From NCBI GenBank assembly GCA_945865485.1, contig CAMBEC010000005.1, forward strand, positions 1 through 64,000: 64,000 nt of DNA, given 5' to 3'. Shown here in pieces: positions 26,667 through 35,556 of this stretch; position 1 is the stretch's first letter, and each line of letters opens with the position of its first letter. The notes beneath the pieces were generated by a model. The model searched no databases, was not told the DNA's origin, and saw only the letters and a program-made list of their open reading frames with translations. Made by a program: the position numbers and the translations under genes. The stretch comes from Rickettsia typhi. Its GTDB lineage: Bacteria; Pseudomonadota; Alphaproteobacteria; Rickettsiales; Rickettsiaceae.

Positions 26667-27990
26667 ATAGCTCTATAAATTGGTTGCCTCTATCTTCAAA
26701 GTTTTTGAACTGATCATATGATGCGCAAGCTGGGGCAAGTAAAATATTTGTTTTTTCTCTTATCATTTGTGCATCTTTTATTGCGTACTCAAAGGCTTCC
26801 TTCATGGTTGTGCATACTATATATTCTATTTTATCCTCAAGGTGCCTTGCGAATAATAGCTTATCTTTACCGAATAAATATGCTTTTTTTACGTTCTTAA
26901 GCCCAGAATCAATCGGTGATAGTGACTTTTCCTTGAAAATACCACCGGCAAGCCAAAAAATATTATTAAGTGAAACTAGTGAGCAAGCAGCAGAGGTAGC
27001 GTTAGTAGCTTTACTGTCATTATAAAAACTAATATTATTTTTAGTACCAAGATATTGCATCCGGTGCTTAAGTCCGTTGAAGCTAGAGATAGACTCGATA
27101 ATTTCTAATGGCTCTAATCCTAAAGCCCTACAAGCTGCAAAAGATGCGGCTATGTTTTCTTGATTATGAGTTCCTTTTAGATGTTTCAACGCAGGAAGTT
27201 CATATGTATCTCGATTAAAGAAGTTATCAAGCAGTTGTTTGGAAGGGCAAATAATACCATCCTTACTTGAGCTAGAGCTGCTGATAGGAATTAATTTTCT
27301 TTCCCCTTGTTCTTTTAGATGATTAAAAAATTCTCTTGATTTATCGCTATCTACCCCGATTATTTTGATTCCGTCACCTTGAAAGGCCCTAAATTTTGAC
27401 TTACTGTATTCTTCAAAAGTTCCGTATCTATCAAGATGATCTTGAGTAATATTAAGTAAGATAGATACAAAGGGATTGAAATTTTCTAGTAAATCAATTT
27501 GGAACGAAGATAATTCTAAAACATACCCCGCGGCTCTTTCCGGAAGCATCAAGACAGGTAGTCCTATATTACCTCCAACATGATAATCAAGACCAGATTT
27601 ATGTAAAATATGGCCAATTAGTGCTGTGGTGGTGCTTTTTCCATTTGTTCCTGTTATTGCGATTATTTTTGATTGAGAATTTTCTTCAATGAATAGATCA
27701 ATGTCAGAAGATATCAATATGTTATATTTCTTTATTAAAGAAAAAATAGGGTGTGTTGGAGGTATTCCTGGGCTAATTATAACTTTATCAAGAGACTGCC
27801 AATTTTTTTCAGTAATATCCTTTAGTGACTCAGAACCAAATTGAGATTTAAAGTTATTGCGATTTGCTTCTAGATCATCCCAGCAAAGAATAGTTTGTGC
27901 CACTTTATCTAGCGCAGAAAAAGCAGAGCATCCAGTTAATCCTAGTCCGAAGATTCCAATTTTTTTCCCTTTTTGGCTGTTGAGCTTCAT
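26653..27990 (-). CDS. murD: UDP-N-acetylmuramoylalanine--D-glutamate ligase
   Basis: A 445-residue Mur ligase adding D-Glu to UDP-MurNAc-L-Ala. The ATP-binding P-loop I-T-G-T-N-G-K-S-T-T-T sits at about residue 113. Further blocks are the H-x-G-G-N-I-G motif, L-S-S-F-Q, N-I-T-Q-D-H-L-D-R-Y, H-N-x-E-N, and F-Y-N-D-S-K-A-T-N. It is the first gene of a three-gene run with ftsW and murG. A dispersed repeat lies just upstream. Confidence 0.98.
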   Translation of the reverse strand: MKLNSQKGKKIGIFGLGLTGCSAFSALDKVAQTILCWDDLEANRNNFKSQFGSESLKDITEKNWQSLDKVIISPGIPPTHPIFSLIKKYNILISSDIDLFIEENSQSKIIAITGTNGKSTTTALIGHILHKSGLDYHVGGNIGLPVLMLPERAAGYVLELSSFQIDLLENFNPFVSILLNITQDHLDRYGTFEEYSKSKFRAFQGDGIKIIGVDSDKSREFFNHLKEQGERKLIPISSSSSSKDGIICPSKQLLDNFFNRDTYELPALKHLKGTHNQENIAASFAACRALGLEPLEIIESISSFNGLKHRMQYLGTKNNISFYNDSKATNATSAACSLVSLNNIFWLAGGIFKEKSLSPIDSGLKNVKKAYLFGKDKLLFARHLEDKIEYIVCTTMKEAFEYAIKDAQMIREKTNILLAPACASYDQFKNFEDRGNQFIELYDTN

Positions 27991-28033
27991 TTTATCTATA
28001 TCTTTATCTTTATATACAATTAATAATAGTTAT

Positions 28034-28143
28034 CCTGCACTTCTTTCAGCATCTCGTGAGATAGAAGTAAGATCCAGGGTCAACCGGGATGACACTCACT
28101 TGGTTGCCTCAAATACTTTCACACTGTCATGCCGCGGTCATTA
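28034..28143. repeat. Dispersed palindromic element between murD and prfB
   Basis: 28034-28093 carries the plan of the 66-bp element: a TTTCAGCATCTC half, a purine-rich linker with GATCC, and an ...ACCGGGATGAC end. 28120-28143 holds another fragment (CTGTCATGCCGCGG). It fills the spacer between murD and the prfB stop. Confidence 0.65.
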
Positions 28144-28145
28144 CG

Positions 28146-29253
28146 TTAGTTTCGTTTACTTACATTTGCCGCTAAAGCGCTTGAAACAAATTTCTCTAAA
28201 TTGCCATCTAAAACACCTGACGAGTCGCTAGTTTCATAGTTTGTTCGTAAATCTTTGACCATTTGATAAGGTTGCAGTACATATGACCTAATTTGGTGAC
28301 CCCAGCCATTATCAGTTTTTTCAGCGTTTTGTTTATTTACTTCCTCATTCTTTTTTTGTAACTCAAGTTCAAATAATCTTGCTTTTAGCATTTGCATAGC
28401 TTCTGCTTTATTACGGTGCTGAGAACGATCATTCTGACATTGAACTGCAATGTTTGTCGGAAGATGCGTAATGCGCACTGCAGAGTCAGTAGTATTTACG
28501 TGCTGCCCACCAGCTCCAGAGGACCTGTATGTATCTATACGAAGATCTTTTTCTTCTATAACAATGTCAATGCTTTCATCAACTTCTGGATAGACCCAGC
28601 AAGAAGCGAAACTGGTCATTCTTTTTCCGGCTGCATTAAAAGGTGATATCCTAACTAGCCTATGGACACCAGATTCAGACTTGAGCCAACCATAAGGCAT
28701 ATTTCCCTTAAATTTAATACAACACGATTTTATACCAGCCTCTTCACCTGAAATTATGTTGATTATTTCACAAGTAAAACCCATTCTTTCGCCAAACCTT
28801 AAATACATACGCATCATCATCGATGCCCAATCATGGCTTTCAGTTCCACCCGCTCCAGCATTTATCTCTAGAAAGCAATTATTTCCATCAGCTTCTCCAG
28901 AGAATAAGCATTCTGTCTCTAGTTTTGCTGAAATGATTTGGATTTTGGTTAGCTCTGTCTGAACTTGAGAGATTATGCCCTCGTCATGTTCCTCCTCTGC
29001 CATCTCTGCAAGTTCAATGTTTTCACGAAGGCCATCGCTGATGTAATCGTATGACTCTAAGGTTTTTTCAAGCAATCTTTTTTCTTTTAAAGCTGCACTG
29101 GCTTTTTTCTGGTCGTTCCATAAATTTGGATCGAGCGAAAGCTTCTCTAATTCTTCCAGTTTTTTTCTTGTACCATCTGGGTCAAAGAGACCTCTTGATC
29201 AGAGCAAGTGATTCTTCAATTTTGTTTTTTAAGTTTTCTAATTCTGCACGCAT
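28146..29253 (-). CDS. prfB: Peptide chain release factor 2, expressed by programmed +1 frameshift
   Basis: RF2 releases peptides at UGA and UAA codons. A first frame starts at ATG 29253 (GAGGT upstream) and encodes 23 residues ending L-I-K-R-S-L before TGA at 29184-29182. Shifting +1 at CTT-TGA-C continues into the long frame for 345 more residues, giving 368 aa, the normal RF2 length. The long frame has the stop-codon-reading S-P-F tripeptide (R-I-S-P-F-N) and the catalytic G-G-Q (S-G-A-G-G-Q-H-V-N). This is the classic autoregulated RF2 frameshift, so the break is not a mutation. It is divergent from lepA. Confidence 0.96.
29181..29196 (-). promoter_or_regulatory. RF2 programmed frameshift site
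   Basis: On the minus strand AAG-AGG-TCT-CTT-TGA-C: a Shine-Dalgarno-like AAGAGG three bases before the slippery CTT, then the in-frame UGA followed by C, a weak termination context. It matches the bacterial prfB recoding signal and lets RF2 scarcity raise RF2 synthesis. Confidence 0.95.
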
Positions 29254-29325
29254 TTTTACTACCTCAAGAGAATATTTTACTGTATAACTAACCCACATAT
29301 TTTGAGAATAATAGTACATACAATA

Positions 29326-31140
29326 ATGACTGAAAAGAAATTTATCCGAAATTTTTCTATAATTGCCCATATTGATCATGGAAAATCAACTCTGGCTGAT
29401 CGATTGATCGAGTATTGTGGTGGACTCGAGCAACGCGAGATGAGTCAACAAGTCCTTGATTCAATGGATATTGAAAGGGAAAGGGGTATCACGATCAAAG
29501 CGCAGACAGTGAGGCTTGATTACAAGGCTAAGGACGGTAATACCTATATACTTAACTTAATGGATACACCAGGTCATGTTGATTTTTCTTATGAAGTAAG
29601 CCGTTCACTTGCTGCTTGTGAGGGGTCGTTGCTTATTGTTGATGCAAGTCAAGGGGTTGAAGCGCAAACTCTAGCTAATGTGTATCAAGCGATAGATAAT
29701 AATCATGAAATTATTCCAGTTTTAAATAAAATTGACCTGCCTGCAGCCGAGCCAGAAATGGTAAGGCAGCAAATAGAAGATATGATTGGTATAGATGCAA
29801 GTGATGCTCTGATGATTTCGGCAAAAAGTGGTATTGGTATCCAGGATGTGCTAGAAGCGATAGTTCACCGTTTACCAGCTCCAAAAGATGATGGGCAAGA
29901 TCCTGCCTCTATGCCTTTAAAAGCATTATTAGTGGATAGTTGGTACGATAAGTATCTTGGAGTAGTGATTTTAGTTCGTATCTTTCAAGGTACTTTGAAG
30001 AAAGGAATGAAAATTAAAATGTTGTCAACCCAGAAAGTATATAACGCTGATAATGTTGGTTACTTCACTCCTAAAAAAGTTCTATGTGATCTTCTTGAAG
30101 ATGGTCAGATTGGCTTTCTGACTGCTTCTATAAAACAAGTTTCAGATTGTAAAGTTGGTGATACGATCGTAGAGGATAGTAAGCTAGAAATTTCTCCATT
30201 AGCCGGTTTTAAACCAAGTTTACCTGTTGTGTTTTGTGGTCTTTATCCGTCCGATGCATCAGAGTTTGAGATTCTCAAGGATTCGCTGGAAAAACTAAGC
30301 TTAAATGACTCAAGTTTAAAATTTGAAACAGAAAGCTCGAGTGCGTTAGGTTTTGGTTTTCGATGTGGCTTTCTTGGTCTCTTGCATTTAGAAATTGTAC
30401 AAGAAAGGCTTGATCGTGAGTTTGACCTAGACCTTATTACTACTGCTCCAAGTGTTATATATAAAATTGATATCAGAGGAGGGAAACAGCTAGAAGTTCA
30501 TAATCCGGCAGACTTCCCAGATCCACAAACAATTGAATCAATGCTTGAGCCGTGGATAAAAGCAACAATCATGGTTCCAGAAGAATATCTTGGATCAGTT
30601 TTGGCTTTATGCACAGATAAGAGGGGCACTCAACTTGATATGAAATATATTTCAAGGCGTATTATGCTTCAATATAGGTTGCCACTTAACGAGATTGTTT
30701 TTGATTTTTATGATCGATTGAAGAGTTGTACCAAAGGTTATGCAAGCTTTGACTGGGAGATGGATGGTTACGAAGAGAGTGATTTGGTCAAATTATCGAT
30801 TTTGGTAAATAGTGAGCCAGTAGATGCTCTTTCAACTATAATTCATAGGTCTCGATCTGAATATAGGGGAAGAGAACTTTGCAATCGTTTGAAGGATTTG
30901 ATTCCAAGACAATTATTTCAAATAGCAATTCAAGCTGCAATTGGCGGTAAAATCATTGCCAGGGAAAATGTCAAAGCTATGAGAAAAGATGTTCTTGCAA
31001 AATGCTATGGTGGTGATGTATCAAGAAAGCGTAAGCTTTTAGAAAAACAGAAAGCTGGTAAGAAAAGAATGCGTAATGTAGGAAACGTTGAGATTCCTCA
31101 ATCGGCATTTATTGCCGCGTTGAAAGTAGGTGATGATTAA
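29326..31140 (+). CDS. lepA: Elongation factor 4 (LepA)
   Basis: A 604-residue translational GTPase with the G1 motif A-H-I-D-H-G-K-S-T at about residue 13, switch region [14 protein letters not shown], and N-K-I-D. The LepA-specific C-terminal domain includes [13 protein letters not shown]4 acts on stalled or initiating ribosomes. An in-frame upstream TTG (29302) exists, but ATG 29326 gives the family N-terminus ([12 protein letters not shown]). It is divergent from prfB with 72 bases between starts. Confidence 0.98.
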   Translation: MTEKKFIRNFSIIAHIDHGKSTLADRLIEYCGGLEQREMSQQVLDSMDIERERGITIKAQTVRLDYKAKDGNTYILNLMDTPGHVDFSYEVSRSLAACEGSLLIVDASQGVEAQTLANVYQAIDNNHEIIPVLNKIDLPAAEPEMVRQQIEDMIGIDASDALMISAKSGIGIQDVLEAIVHRLPAPKDDGQDPASMPLKALLVDSWYDKYLGVVILVRIFQGTLKKGMKIKMLSTQKVYNADNVGYFTPKKVLCDLLEDGQIGFLTASIKQVSDCKVGDTIVEDSKLEISPLAGFKPSLPVVFCGLYPSDASEFEILKDSLEKLSLNDSSLKFETESSSALGFGFRCGFLGLLHLEIVQERLDREFDLDLITTAPSVIYKIDIRGGKQLEVHNPADFPDPQTIESMLEPWIKATIMVPEEYLGSVLALCTDKRGTQLDMKYISRRIMLQYRLPLNEIVFDFYDRLKSCTKGYASFDWEMDGYEESDLVKLSILVNSEPVDALSTIIHRSRSEYRGRELCNRLKDLIPRQLFQIAIQAAIGGKIIARENVKAMRKDVLAKCYGGDVSRKRKLLEKQKAGKKRMRNVGNVEIPQSAFIAALKVGDD

Positions 31141-31162
31141 TAGGAATTGCGGTTTACTATGC

Positions 31163-31276
31163 GATCATACCCGGTTCAGTGAGCTTAGAATGTTTTTTGG
31201 GCCTATGGCTTTGAAAGTTTGAACTTGATCCAGGATCTCAGGTAGCAAAAAGATACCTGATAAAGTTTGGTATGAC
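31163..31276. repeat. Degenerate dispersed palindromic element after lepA
   Basis: From about 31220 the sequence follows the 66-bp plan: CTTGATCCAGGATCTCAGG, a linker with GCAAAAAGATACC, and a GGTATGAC end at 31276. The segment before it (ACCCGGTTCAGTGAGC) looks like another half. Confidence 0.55.
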
Positions 31277-31330
31277 GATGAACATAAGTATAACTAATAT
31301 ATTTCTTGCTCTAAATTCAGGCTATGTAAA

Positions 31331-32245
31331 ATGATTACATTCGATAGAAAAAAAGACAAAGTAGCCATAATTGCTCCAAGCTCGGCCTGTAAAGACAAGG
31401 AGGGTAATTTTGACCGTGAAATAAGCAGGTCTAATCTTGAGGTTGCTATATCCTTGTTTGAAGAGCATGGATTTTCTTGTGAGTATGATGAAAAAATTTT
31501 TGCTGCTGGAAGTCTTGAATATTCTGCTGCTTCCAAAGAAGAAAGGTTAAGACAATTAGTAGAGGCAATTGTAGACCCAGAAGTCAAGATTATATCGATA
31601 TTTCGTGGTGGCTATGGTGCAGGTGAAATAGTGTTTGACTGCCTTAAAGTTAAGCCCTCTGGCCCTAAAATATTCATTGGTTATAGCGACGGAACAGTGC
31701 TGCATTTTTTGTTTAATCAGCATTATGGGTTTCCTTCAATTCATGGCGCGGTGAGTGAAACTCAAAAGCATATGATGAAAAATATGGTTTCTGTTCTTGA
31801 GGGAAAAAGTGCTGAGTTTACAGTGGAGGCTCAGAACGAATTGGCTCGATCATTATCTACTATTTCAGCTCCTGTTACTGGTGGTAATCTCACGCTTATA
31901 TGCAATATGATCGGTAGTAAGCTTCCTCCAAGGACAAAAAATAAAATTTTGTTTATTGAGGATGTTAATGAAAGAGGTTATCAAGTACATCGTTATTTAT
32001 TGCATATGAGTAATGCTGGTTTGTTTGAACAAGTTAAGGCGGTAATTTTTGCTGATTTTACTGAATCAGACAGGCACTTAGATGCCAGTATTGAGCATTT
32101 CATAAGCAACTATTTGCAGTCAGTTCCTGTTTTTAAAACGACAGGTATTGGTCATGGTAAAATAAATTATCCTATTGCTCTCGGTGCCCGTGGTTATATA
32201 GACAACTTAATTTTTTCCGTGGATAGCCCATTTAAACTGGTATAA
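31331..32245 (+). CDS. LD-carboxypeptidase, peptidase family S66 (LdcA/MccF-like)
   Basis: A 304-residue serine peptidase of family S66. Landmarks are I-A-P-S-S near the N-terminus, F-R-G-G-Y-G-A, the nucleophile in G-Y-S-D-G-T at about 119, the Glu segment I-E-D-V-N-E-R-G-Y at about 210, and the His in G-I-G-H-G-K-I-N-Y-P-I near the C-terminus. LdcA cleaves the terminal D-Ala from tetrapeptides during peptidoglycan recycling; MccF relatives cleave microcin C. With wall-synthesis genes in the window the recycling role is more likely. It is 2 bases upstream of hemC and probably cotranscribed. Confidence 0.92.
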   Translation: MITFDRKKDKVAIIAPSSACKDKEGNFDREISRSNLEVAISLFEEHGFSCEYDEKIFAAGSLEYSAASKEERLRQLVEAIVDPEVKIISIFRGGYGAGEIVFDCLKVKPSGPKIFIGYSDGTVLHFLFNQHYGFPSIHGAVSETQKHMMKNMVSVLEGKSAEFTVEAQNELARSLSTISAPVTGGNLTLICNMIGSKLPPRTKNKILFIEDVNERGYQVHRYLLHMSNAGLFEQVKAVIFADFTESDRHLDASIEHFISNYLQSVPVFKTTGIGHGKINYPIALGARGYIDNLIFSVDSPFKLV

Positions 32246-32247
32246 TT

Positions 32248-33141
32248 ATGCAAATTAGGATAGGAACAAGAAATAGTAAACTAGCGCTAATCCAAACTAA
32301 TATGGTAATTGAGAAAATAACGAAATATTTTCCAAAAGCTGAATGTTTAGTGGTCCCTATAATAACTACTGGTGATAAAATTACTGATAGAAATTTATAC
32401 GATATAGGTGGCAAGGCTTTGTTCTTAAAAGAAATAGAAGAACAGCTAAGTGCAAAAACAATCGATATTGGAGTCCATTCACTAAAGGATGTGCCCGGCG
32501 TTTTACCGGGTGGGCTAGAAATAGTAGCGGTATTAGAACGTGAAGATCCAAGGGACTGTTTTGTTTCGTTTCGTTATAAATCCTTAGATGAATTACCAAT
32601 TGGTGCAAAAGTTGGTAGCTCGTCGGTCAGAAGGAGAGTCTTAATTAACCTTATCAGGCCTGATCTTGAAGTAGTTCAATTTCGAGGAAATATCAATACA
32701 AGGTTAGATAAACTTAAGGGTGGAGAGGTAGACGCGACAATTTTGGCATGTGCTGGATTGCGTAGAGGGGGCTGGTTTGATTCTTCGTTTTGTTTCCCTA
32801 TAGGAGTAGAAGATATGTTACCATCTGCTGGTCAAGGTATTATTGGTATAGAGATAAGAAGTGACAATGAGGAAATTCGTGCAATATGCGCAAGAATAAA
32901 CCATGAATCAACATGGCGTTTGGCAAGAGCGGAGAGGGCATTTTTGTCTTACCTAGATGCGAGTTGTGACACGCCAATGTCAGCTTATGCGGTATACCAA
33001 GAAAATCAAATCATAGCAAACTATATGTTAGCGAATTTTGAAGGCAGTAAAATTGAATATTGCCGTAAAATTAGTACAATATCGAATGCAGAAGAGGCTG
33101 GTATTGAAGCTGCACAAAAGTTGCAGAAGCTTTTTTCATAG
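32248..33141 (+). CDS. hemC: Porphobilinogen deaminase (hydroxymethylbilane synthase)
   Basis: A 297-residue enzyme that polymerises four porphobilinogens in haem synthesis. Family blocks seen are R-I-G-T-R-N-S-K-L-A-L-I-Q at the start, G-V-H-S-L-K-D-V-P, G-S-S-S-V-R-R, R-G-N-I-N-T-R-L-D-K-L, and the cofactor-binding Cys in A-S-C-D-T-P-M-S-A-Y-A at about 240. The residues around that Cys depart from the usual G-G-C-x-x-P-x-G but keep the Cys. Haem synthesis genes are typically kept in Rickettsiales. Confidence 0.97.
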   Translation: MQIRIGTRNSKLALIQTNMVIEKITKYFPKAECLVVPIITTGDKITDRNLYDIGGKALFLKEIEEQLSAKTIDIGVHSLKDVPGVLPGGLEIVAVLEREDPRDCFVSFRYKSLDELPIGAKVGSSSVRRRVLINLIRPDLEVVQFRGNINTRLDKLKGGEVDATILACAGLRRGGWFDSSFCFPIGVEDMLPSAGQGIIGIEIRSDNEEIRAICARINHESTWRLARAERAFLSYLDASCDTPMSAYAVYQENQIIANYMLANFEGSKIEYCRKISTISNAEEAGIEAAQKLQKLFS

Positions 33142-33171
33142 TTGTAAGCCTAAGCTGATGGTATGTAAAAT

Positions 33172-33657
33172 TCAGTTTATAATACAACATCCGCCACAGA
33201 ATGGTTCCTGAACATCACCAGAAAGTTCTAATTCAGTGTGCTGATCCACGTCTGGTGGGGGTGCTAGATAGCTAGGATTATTGGGATCAGGTGTTAGGCT
33301 ATCATCGTCAGAATAATCAGGGGTGCCTGCTGACTGGATTTTTAATTTCCCCTTTTCGCCCCAAGCTTCTTTTTTTCCTTTATATGAATACTCAAATGGG
33401 CAGGGGGTTGGTGTACGGCTACCGTCGTCTAGTGGTATAGGAATTAATTCTATTTTTCCTGATGAATTTAATTTAAATTGTTGGGATACGTATTGGCCTT
33501 GATTCCAAAAAGTTTTACTACTATCTATAACTATTCCTTCAAAAGTTGACCCTTTATTAAGAGTAATTTTTACTCCTGGTGGAACTATATAACCTCTATC
33601 AATTTTTCCACTCAACATTATAGATTTTCCATCTTCTCGTAAAGGTTTAATTTTCAT
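33172..33657 (-). CDS. Hypothetical protein with C-terminal CaaX-like motif (CIIN), paralogue A
   Basis: An unrecognised 161-residue protein. Residues 1-75 form a compact module shared with the next gene (M-L-S-G-K-I-D, V-P-P-G-V-K-I-T, G-S-T-F-E-G). The rest is Pro/Ser/Asp-rich and probably disordered, ending C-G-G-C-C-I-I-N. The final four residues fit a CaaX box (C-I-I-N), preceded by two more Cys, as in eukaryotic proteins that are prenylated and palmitoylated. No signal peptide or membrane helix. AGGGAA precedes the ATG. First of three minus-strand CaaX-ending genes. X=N is a weaker prenylation residue than Leu, Ser or Met. Confidence 0.8.
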   Translation of the reverse strand: MKIKPLREDGKSIMLSGKIDRGYIVPPGVKITLNKGSTFEGIVIDSSKTFWNQGQYVSQQFKLNSSGKIELIPIPLDDGSRTPTPCPFEYSYKGKKEAWGEKGKLKIQSAGTPDYSDDDSLTPDPNNPSYLAPPPDVDQHTELELSGDVQEPFCGGCCIIN

Positions 33658-34104
33658 TTGTTCCCTAATTTTAAATTATAAACATTGTATTATAGAAAGA
33701 TTATTTTTGCAATTGAACATATAACTTTATTTTATATCTTTTGTAATTTTTCTAAATCTTTACTTGCCCAAACGAGATCCTGTAGTAAAGGTGCATGAAA
33801 GGGGGGTAGATTAGGATAACTTTATGCTAGTTAACCATAGCGCATTATACTAAACTTAACTCGATCTTGTATTATATAAATCAAATGAATTTGTTCTTTT
33901 TTGTAGAGATTGATGTGATAAGTAGGTGAGATGAAAAAAGAGTAGTGGTAATTTTTGTCTAGTTAAAGGAATCACCGCTTTGTTGCTAACCAAAGTTATT
34001 TGCACAAGATCTAAAGAGCTACTCTTAAGCTAAAGCTTAAGAGTAGCAAAAGAATTGCGGAGGCTTTGTATTAAATAAAGATACTTATGAGCCCAAGCTT
34101 TCAA
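33658..34104. other. Non-coding spacer between the CaaX paralogues, with a perfect inverted repeat
   Basis: No gene supported. It contains a perfect 14-bp inverted repeat with a 2-base loop at 34018-34047 (GCTACTCTTAAGCT / AGCTTAAGAGTAGC), 58 bases after the stop of the downstream CaaX gene. On the minus strand it is followed by CTCTTT, so it is a candidate terminator. The rest is AT-rich and should contain the promoter of the 33172 gene. Confidence 0.6.
34018..34047 (-). terminator. Inverted repeat, probable terminator of the CaaX operon
   Basis: 14-bp perfect arms and a 2-base loop, downstream of the minus-strand gene ending at 34105. The T tract is short, so either termination or mRNA end protection is possible. 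Confidence 0.5.
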
Positions 34105-34689
34105 TTATAATATAATACAACAATCACCACATTGTCCTTCTGGGGCATCTTCGCCAGAGAGTACTGGCACGGCGCTCTCCTCCTCTTGTACTGGTTGCTG
34201 ATGGTGAAGAGGTGGTAATTGCCTATGGAAAGTGGGCGTAATAGGAGATGCGGGTTCAGACGGTTGTGGAGATTCAATATCGCTTAGTGCTATATCTTTC
34301 CATAATTCTTTTTCAACAGTGGGCGCTAAAGGTCGCGGGCAAGTAAAAATTTCCTTTGGTAGACCGAGCTCTGATGCACTATCATCTCCAAGTGTAGATG
34401 GCTGGCTATGTACAGGAATTTTAAGTGCAGATAATTTTTCTGGTCTTTCTTCATTTACTAATTCAGTTGACACTAGAGCTAACTGTATTTGTCCAGTTGT
34501 ATTTAATACAAATTTTTTTACTACATTTGTAGTATTGCAAAAGGTTATACCACCATTTAGGATTGTCCCTTCGAAGGTTGAGCCCTCAGCAAATGTAATT
34601 TTTACGCCTGGTGGAACTGTATAGTTTTTATCAATTTTTCCGCTTAGCATTATAAAATTCCCAGCTTTATTTAAAGATTTACTTTTCAT
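34105..34689 (-). CDS. Hypothetical protein with C-terminal CaaX motif (CIIL), paralogue B
   Basis: An unrecognised 194-residue protein homologous to the 33172 gene over its first 75 residues (M-L-S-G-K-I-D-K, V-P-P-G-V-K-I-T, G-S-T-F-E-G-T). The middle is Pro/Ser/Glu-rich and unalignable, and the end is C-G-D-C-C-I-I-L. C-I-I-L with X=Leu is a good geranylgeranyltransferase-I type CaaX box, and the Cys just before it could be palmitoylated, as in RhoB-like GTPases. An excellent Shine-Dalgarno (AGGAGGTGAT) precedes the ATG. No signal peptide, so export would need a type IV or other system. Function unknown. Confidence 0.82.
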   Translation of the reverse strand: MKSKSLNKAGNFIMLSGKIDKNYTVPPGVKITFAEGSTFEGTILNGGITFCNTTNVVKKFVLNTTGQIQLALVSTELVNEERPEKLSALKIPVHSQPSTLGDDSASELGLPKEIFTCPRPLAPTVEKELWKDIALSDIESPQPSEPASPITPTFHRQLPPLHHQQPVQEEESAVPVLSGEDAPEGQCGDCCIIL

Positions 34690-34752
34690 ATCACCTCCTA
34701 ATTTAATTTTACCGCAAGTTTTTTAACAAAAAATTATCAGTTATCTGTGTAA

Positions 34753-35262
34753 TTATAAAATTACACAGCGAGTAGTTTCTAATGTACAGCAGTTCCTAGG
34801 ATAACTAGAAGAATTATATCCAGTGATTTGAGTATCGAGTACCTGGGGTTCTATCGGTTGCAGAACTTCTAAAGCTATATCTACTAAATTATCCGATCGG
34901 GGCATAATAACACAAGCATTATTATCAACTACTTCTTCGTGGCTATAAGTATCGTCACCGTAATAATTGTCCTCTGCTTGTAGTAAATTTGGTCCAAAAA
35001 CCTTTTTTTGTCGCATGAGCATTGTCCGTGCTGCCTGCATTTTAAACATCTCTAGAATTTCTTGAGATTCGGGAGATAAATCATAGTCTGTTGGAGAGTC
35101 TAGTCCTTTGAGTGTGCCTGATAGTCCTTTTGCTTGTAACTGATACTTTAATAAAAAATTAGCCTGTTTTGCTTCGGAAACTTGTTCTATTAAATCTAAT
35201 AATTCAAGTTCTAATTCTTCTCTAGCAGTATCTTCTTCGGTCTCTGGAATTTGAATTTTCAT
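34753..35262 (-). CDS. Hypothetical helical protein with C-terminal CaaX motif (CVIL)
   Basis: An unrecognised 169-residue protein, unrelated in its body to the two downstream genes. The N-terminal 60 residues are acidic and helical with coiled-coil character (E-E-L-E-L-E-L-L-D-L-I-E-Q). A second helical stretch (S-P-E-S-Q-E-I-L-E-M-F-K) follows, then an acidic Tyr-rich region. The end is R-N-C-C-T-L-E-T-T-R-C-V-I-L: a CaaX box with Leu at X, with a Cys pair 8 residues upstream. The common feature of the trio is therefore the lipidation-like tail, not the body. Gap to the next gene is 63 bases. Confidence 0.8.
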   Translation of the reverse strand: MKIQIPETEEDTAREELELELLDLIEQVSEAKQANFLLKYQLQAKGLSGTLKGLDSPTDYDLSPESQEILEMFKMQAARTMLMRQKKVFGPNLLQAEDNYYGDDTYSHEEVVDNNACVIMPRSDNLVDIALEVLQPIEPQVLDTQITGYNSSSYPRNCCTLETTRCVIL

Positions 35263-35374
35263 GTGGACCTTTTAAAAAGATAAATAAGAGCTTAAACTAT
35301 TTTAATCATAAACTTAGGCTGTCTTAATAATTCCAAATTTAATTGTACAAAAAGTTATTTAATAAAGGATTAAC

Positions 35375-35395
35375 GTACTAATTCTGAATTAGTAC
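35375..35395. promoter_or_regulatory. Perfect palindrome in the CaaX/autotransporter divergent region
   Basis: GTACTAATTC-T-GAATTAGTAC, two 10-bp arms with a single central base, in the spacer between divergent genes (35262 minus, 35557 plus). The position suits an operator; a one-base loop argues against a transcript hairpin. Confidence 0.5.
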
Positions 35396-35482
35396 TGTAA
35401 CTCAAAAGGGCTAGTAGTTATAGATGAATATGTTTTTCATAAATTCCCTCATAACGAGAAATGTTGCCAGTCCTAAATTAAA

Positions 35483-35511
35483 TTGACAAATTGATTTAAG
35501 TTTGTTAGTTT
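35483..35511 (+). promoter_or_regulatory. Possible promoter of the autotransporter-like gene
   Basis: TTGACA (35483-35488) and a weak TAGTTT (35506-35511) at 17 bases. Transcription would begin near 35518, which excludes the in-frame TTG at 35512 and favours ATG 35557. Confidence 0.4.
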
Positions 35512-35556
35512 ATGCTCCAAAGGTTGATGCATTTTAATTTGTTCGAAATATATTTT

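Noticed and set aside
27857-28231. 124-codon plus-strand open frame spanning the murD start and prfB end
   Set aside because: Overlaps two real genes on the opposite strand and runs through a dispersed repeat; no Shine-Dalgarno.
28146-29075. prfB as a truncated or frameshifted pseudogene
   Set aside because: The CTT-TGA-C site with upstream AGG is the normal RF2 recoding signal and restores a full 368-residue protein.
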